From NCBI GenBank assembly GCA_963580285.1, contig CAUZLF010000228.1, forward strand, positions 19,197-83,196: a stretch of DNA of 64,000 nucleotides, read 5' to 3'. Under the pieces are notes generated by a model. The model saw only the letters and a list, made by a program, of their open reading frames with translations. It did not search any database and was not told the DNA's origin. This DNA comes from Lucinisca nassula (taxonomy: Eukaryota; Mollusca; Bivalvia; Lucinida; Lucinidae). Shown here one piece after another: positions 62,136 through 64,000 of the stretch (the stretch's first letter is position 1; each line of letters begins with the position of its first letter). Made by a program: the position numbers and the translations under genes.

Positions 62136-63995
62136 ATGTGTCCAGACAACACAGATGCCCCCACCAAGGGCCCCGCCTCACCCCAAAAATCCATGTTGCA
62201 ACAAAATTTCTAAGTGTGTGACCTTGACCTTGAGTTCATGGGCAGGGTCGTTGGTATGGGTGAATGAGACTTGGGACCTGTATCTATCATCATTCCAAAT
62301 ATATTTACATTTCCAGTGTAAAGTCTAAAGTAAACCTATAGAAAACTATTGCGTTCATACGCCCATGAACGCATCGAATCACATGATTTTCAGTGACGTT
62401 AAGTGACGTCATTCTAAACCATTGTTCTCTACGGGCGTTGATGACGTCAACGCTGCTCTGCTCTTTGTAGAAAAACAGCGTGTAAATGTTTTTCAGCTTT
62501 AAAAGTTTGCCCTACAAGCATTTTTTCGCCCATTGATGAGGGGCAAATAATATAAATATAAAAAATAAACTTAATTTTTCTGCTTTTCATGAAAGTATGA
62601 ACGACAGTGGGTCGCGAGCAAAGTTTACATGAACCCCTTCGGGGTTCATTTACTTTGCACGCGACCCACTGCGTTCATACTTCCATGAACTGCAAAAAAA
62701 AAATTTCATTTCTTAAATGAAGCCAATCTATAAATATGAGCCCTAAAATTTTAAAAACATAATAAGACTAAGTCTGTGACCTTGACCTTGAGGTCAGCGG
62801 TGGGGGTATATACAACTTTGGACCTGTAACTATCATCATACCAAATATGAAGCAAATCTATACAGTTTGGTGAGTATGAGCTCTTAATAAACTTTAAATA
62901 AAAAATTTCTTTGTCTGTGACCATGACCTTTAGGGCATGTGCATGGGTGGGGGTATTGGACCAATATCAATCATCATACCAAATATAAACTGAATTTATC
63001 ATATGATTTGGAAAATATAAACTCTTAAAATATCTAATTAAAATTTCTAAGTCTGTGACCTTGACCTTGAGCTCATGGGCATGGGTGGGGGAATTGCTGA
63101 ATAAAATGGACAGGTATCTAACATCCTACCAAATATAAACTCAATCCATCACACGATTTGGAAAATATCAACTCTTAAAATATCTAATTAAAAATTTCTA
63201 AGTCTGTGACCTTGACCTTGAAGCCACAGGCGTGAGTGGGGGTATTGCCAATTAAACATTTGGACCTGTATCTATCAGCATAGCATATATAAGCCAAATC
63301 CATAATATGGTTTGGAAAATTTGAGCTATTTAAAATCTTTAAAATTAAAATTGTCTAAGTCTGAGACCTTGACCTTGAGGTCATAGGCATGGGTGGGGGT
63401 ATTGCTGAATAAAACATTGTACCTATATCTATCATCATATGAACCAAAGCCATCATAAAAGTTCAGGTTCTACCAGGTACAAATACCTTAACTGGCGTCT
63501 TTCACATGGAAAATTTCTAAGTCGATGACCTTGACCTTGAGGTCACGGGCATGGGTGGGGGTATCGCTGAATAGAACATTGGACCTATATCTATAATCAT
63601 ACCAAATATGAACCAATTCCATCAAATGGTTTGGAAAATATGAGTTCTAAAATGTTCAGGTCTACCTGTTACAAAAACCTTAACCTGAGTCTTTAACATT
63701 GAAAATTTCTAAGTCTGTGACCTTGACCTTGAGGTCACAGGCATGGGTGGGGGTATTGCTAAATAAAACTTTGGACCTATATCTATCATCATACCAAAGA
63801 TGAACCAGTTCCATTAAATGGTTAGGAAAATATGAGTTCTAAAAGTTCAGGCTCTACCTGTTATAAAAACCTTAACCTGAGGTTACAGGATCACGTACGT
63901 ACGTACACACACACGTACAGACGGATGTACACATGTACGGAAAACCGAAAAACTATATGCCCCTGGCATCATGCCGATGCGGGGGCACAAAAATG
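62136..63995 (+). mobile_element. Pearl-like element with TGACCTTGACCTTGA array
   Basis: It starts near ACACAGATGCCCCCACCAAG. About eight units (near 62215, 62775, 62915, 63053, 63204, 63361, 63525, 63714) carry AAATTTCTAAGTCTGTGACC TTGACCTTGAGGTCA-type words, then GGGTGGGGGTATTG and CTATCATCATACCAAATATG. The 3' end is a CGTACGTACACACAC run (63894-63915), AACTATATGCCCCTGG and GCGGGGGCACAAAAA. A hairpin element is inserted between the first two units (about 62340-62700). Confidence 0.7.
62340..62700. mobile_element. Hairpin-ended element inserted in the AGGTCA array
   Basis: It begins near TATTGCGTTCATACGCCCAT (itself a GCGTTCAT/ATGAACGC inverted pair) and ends with a 100 bp hairpin (62588-62687): CATGAAAGTATGAACGACAG.. 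pairs with ..GCGTTCATACTTCCATG around a GAACCCC-TTCG-GGGTTC turn. The interior has TGACGTTAAGTGACGTCA and GTTGATGACGTCAAC palindromic words. Confidence 0.6.
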
Positions 63996-64000
63996 GGTTA

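Noticed and set aside
47400..63990. Direct-repeat arrays as possible CRISPR loci
   Set aside because: Units are 137-180 bp repeats without regular short spacers, in a split-gene eukaryotic context, with transposon-like heads and microsatellite tails.

Overview
The window looks like gene-poor, repeat-saturated nuclear DNA from a bivalve mollusc. The evidence is split genes with GT/AG introns, AT-rich sequence, tRNA-derived SINEs ending in GACGTTAAACC-type tails, arrays carrying AGGTCA words with ACGG-type microsatellites (as in the 'pearl' elements known from oysters and other bivalves), many hAT, piggyBac-type and mariner-type miniature transposons, and animal-type LINE and Ty3 retrotransposons. 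The species assignment is inference; no marker gene is present. A 23-base N run at 40252-40274 shows this is assembled sequence.

Only two host genes can be supported, both on the minus strand and both partial. Three phase-compatible exons (9826-9896, 5369-5533, 422-538) encode an N-terminal part of a SNAPC4-like protein, the large subunit of the snRNA-activating complex; the rest of that gene must lie off the left edge, and its first exon was not found. Two exons (57828-57998, 54535-54709) encode part of a heparanase-family glycosidase, with the codon for the catalytic acid/base glutamate split by the intron. The other heparanase exons were not found. The introns consist largely of transposons.

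Layout. 0-10 kb: SNAPC4 exons among TTAA-flanked MITEs, a 1.6 kb hAT element (2462-4066), and a three-level nest (SINE, then a 3 kb TA-flanked DNA transposon, then a 5'-truncated LINE with an open RT frame) at 6305-9544. 10-20 kb: a patchwork of DNA transposons, with a 3.2 kb element (11002-14200), a large inverted repeat (13822-14186 against 16290-19190) and a 2.4 kb hAT element (16725-19083). 20.2-26.9 kb: a young Ty3-type LTR retrotransposon on the minus strand. Its 198 bp LTRs differ at one base, it has a 5 bp TSD, a tRNA-Ser-type primer site and a polypurine tract; a 1.9 kb DNA transposon interrupts its pol gene and a block of its RT is missing. 27-31 kb: hAT-related sequence including a complete 1.8 kb element (28816-30657). 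31.8-39.7 kb: tRNA SINEs, two LINE families (one interrupting the other) and nested SINEs. 40.4-46 kb: tandem-repeat mobile elements inserted in one another. 47-54 kb: further AGGTCA arrays, SINEs and a LINE 3' fragment. 54-58 kb: heparanase exons around a 2 kb tandem-repeat element. 58-64 kb: hairpin elements, SINEs and a final AGGTCA array.

The most distinctive signals are: one hairpin core (AACAGTGTAGA..TGATC.. and its mirror) used by at least fifteen elements of different families; tandem arrays that multiply nuclear-receptor-like AGGTCA half-sites; and multi-layer insertions whose target duplications give a relative order of transposition.
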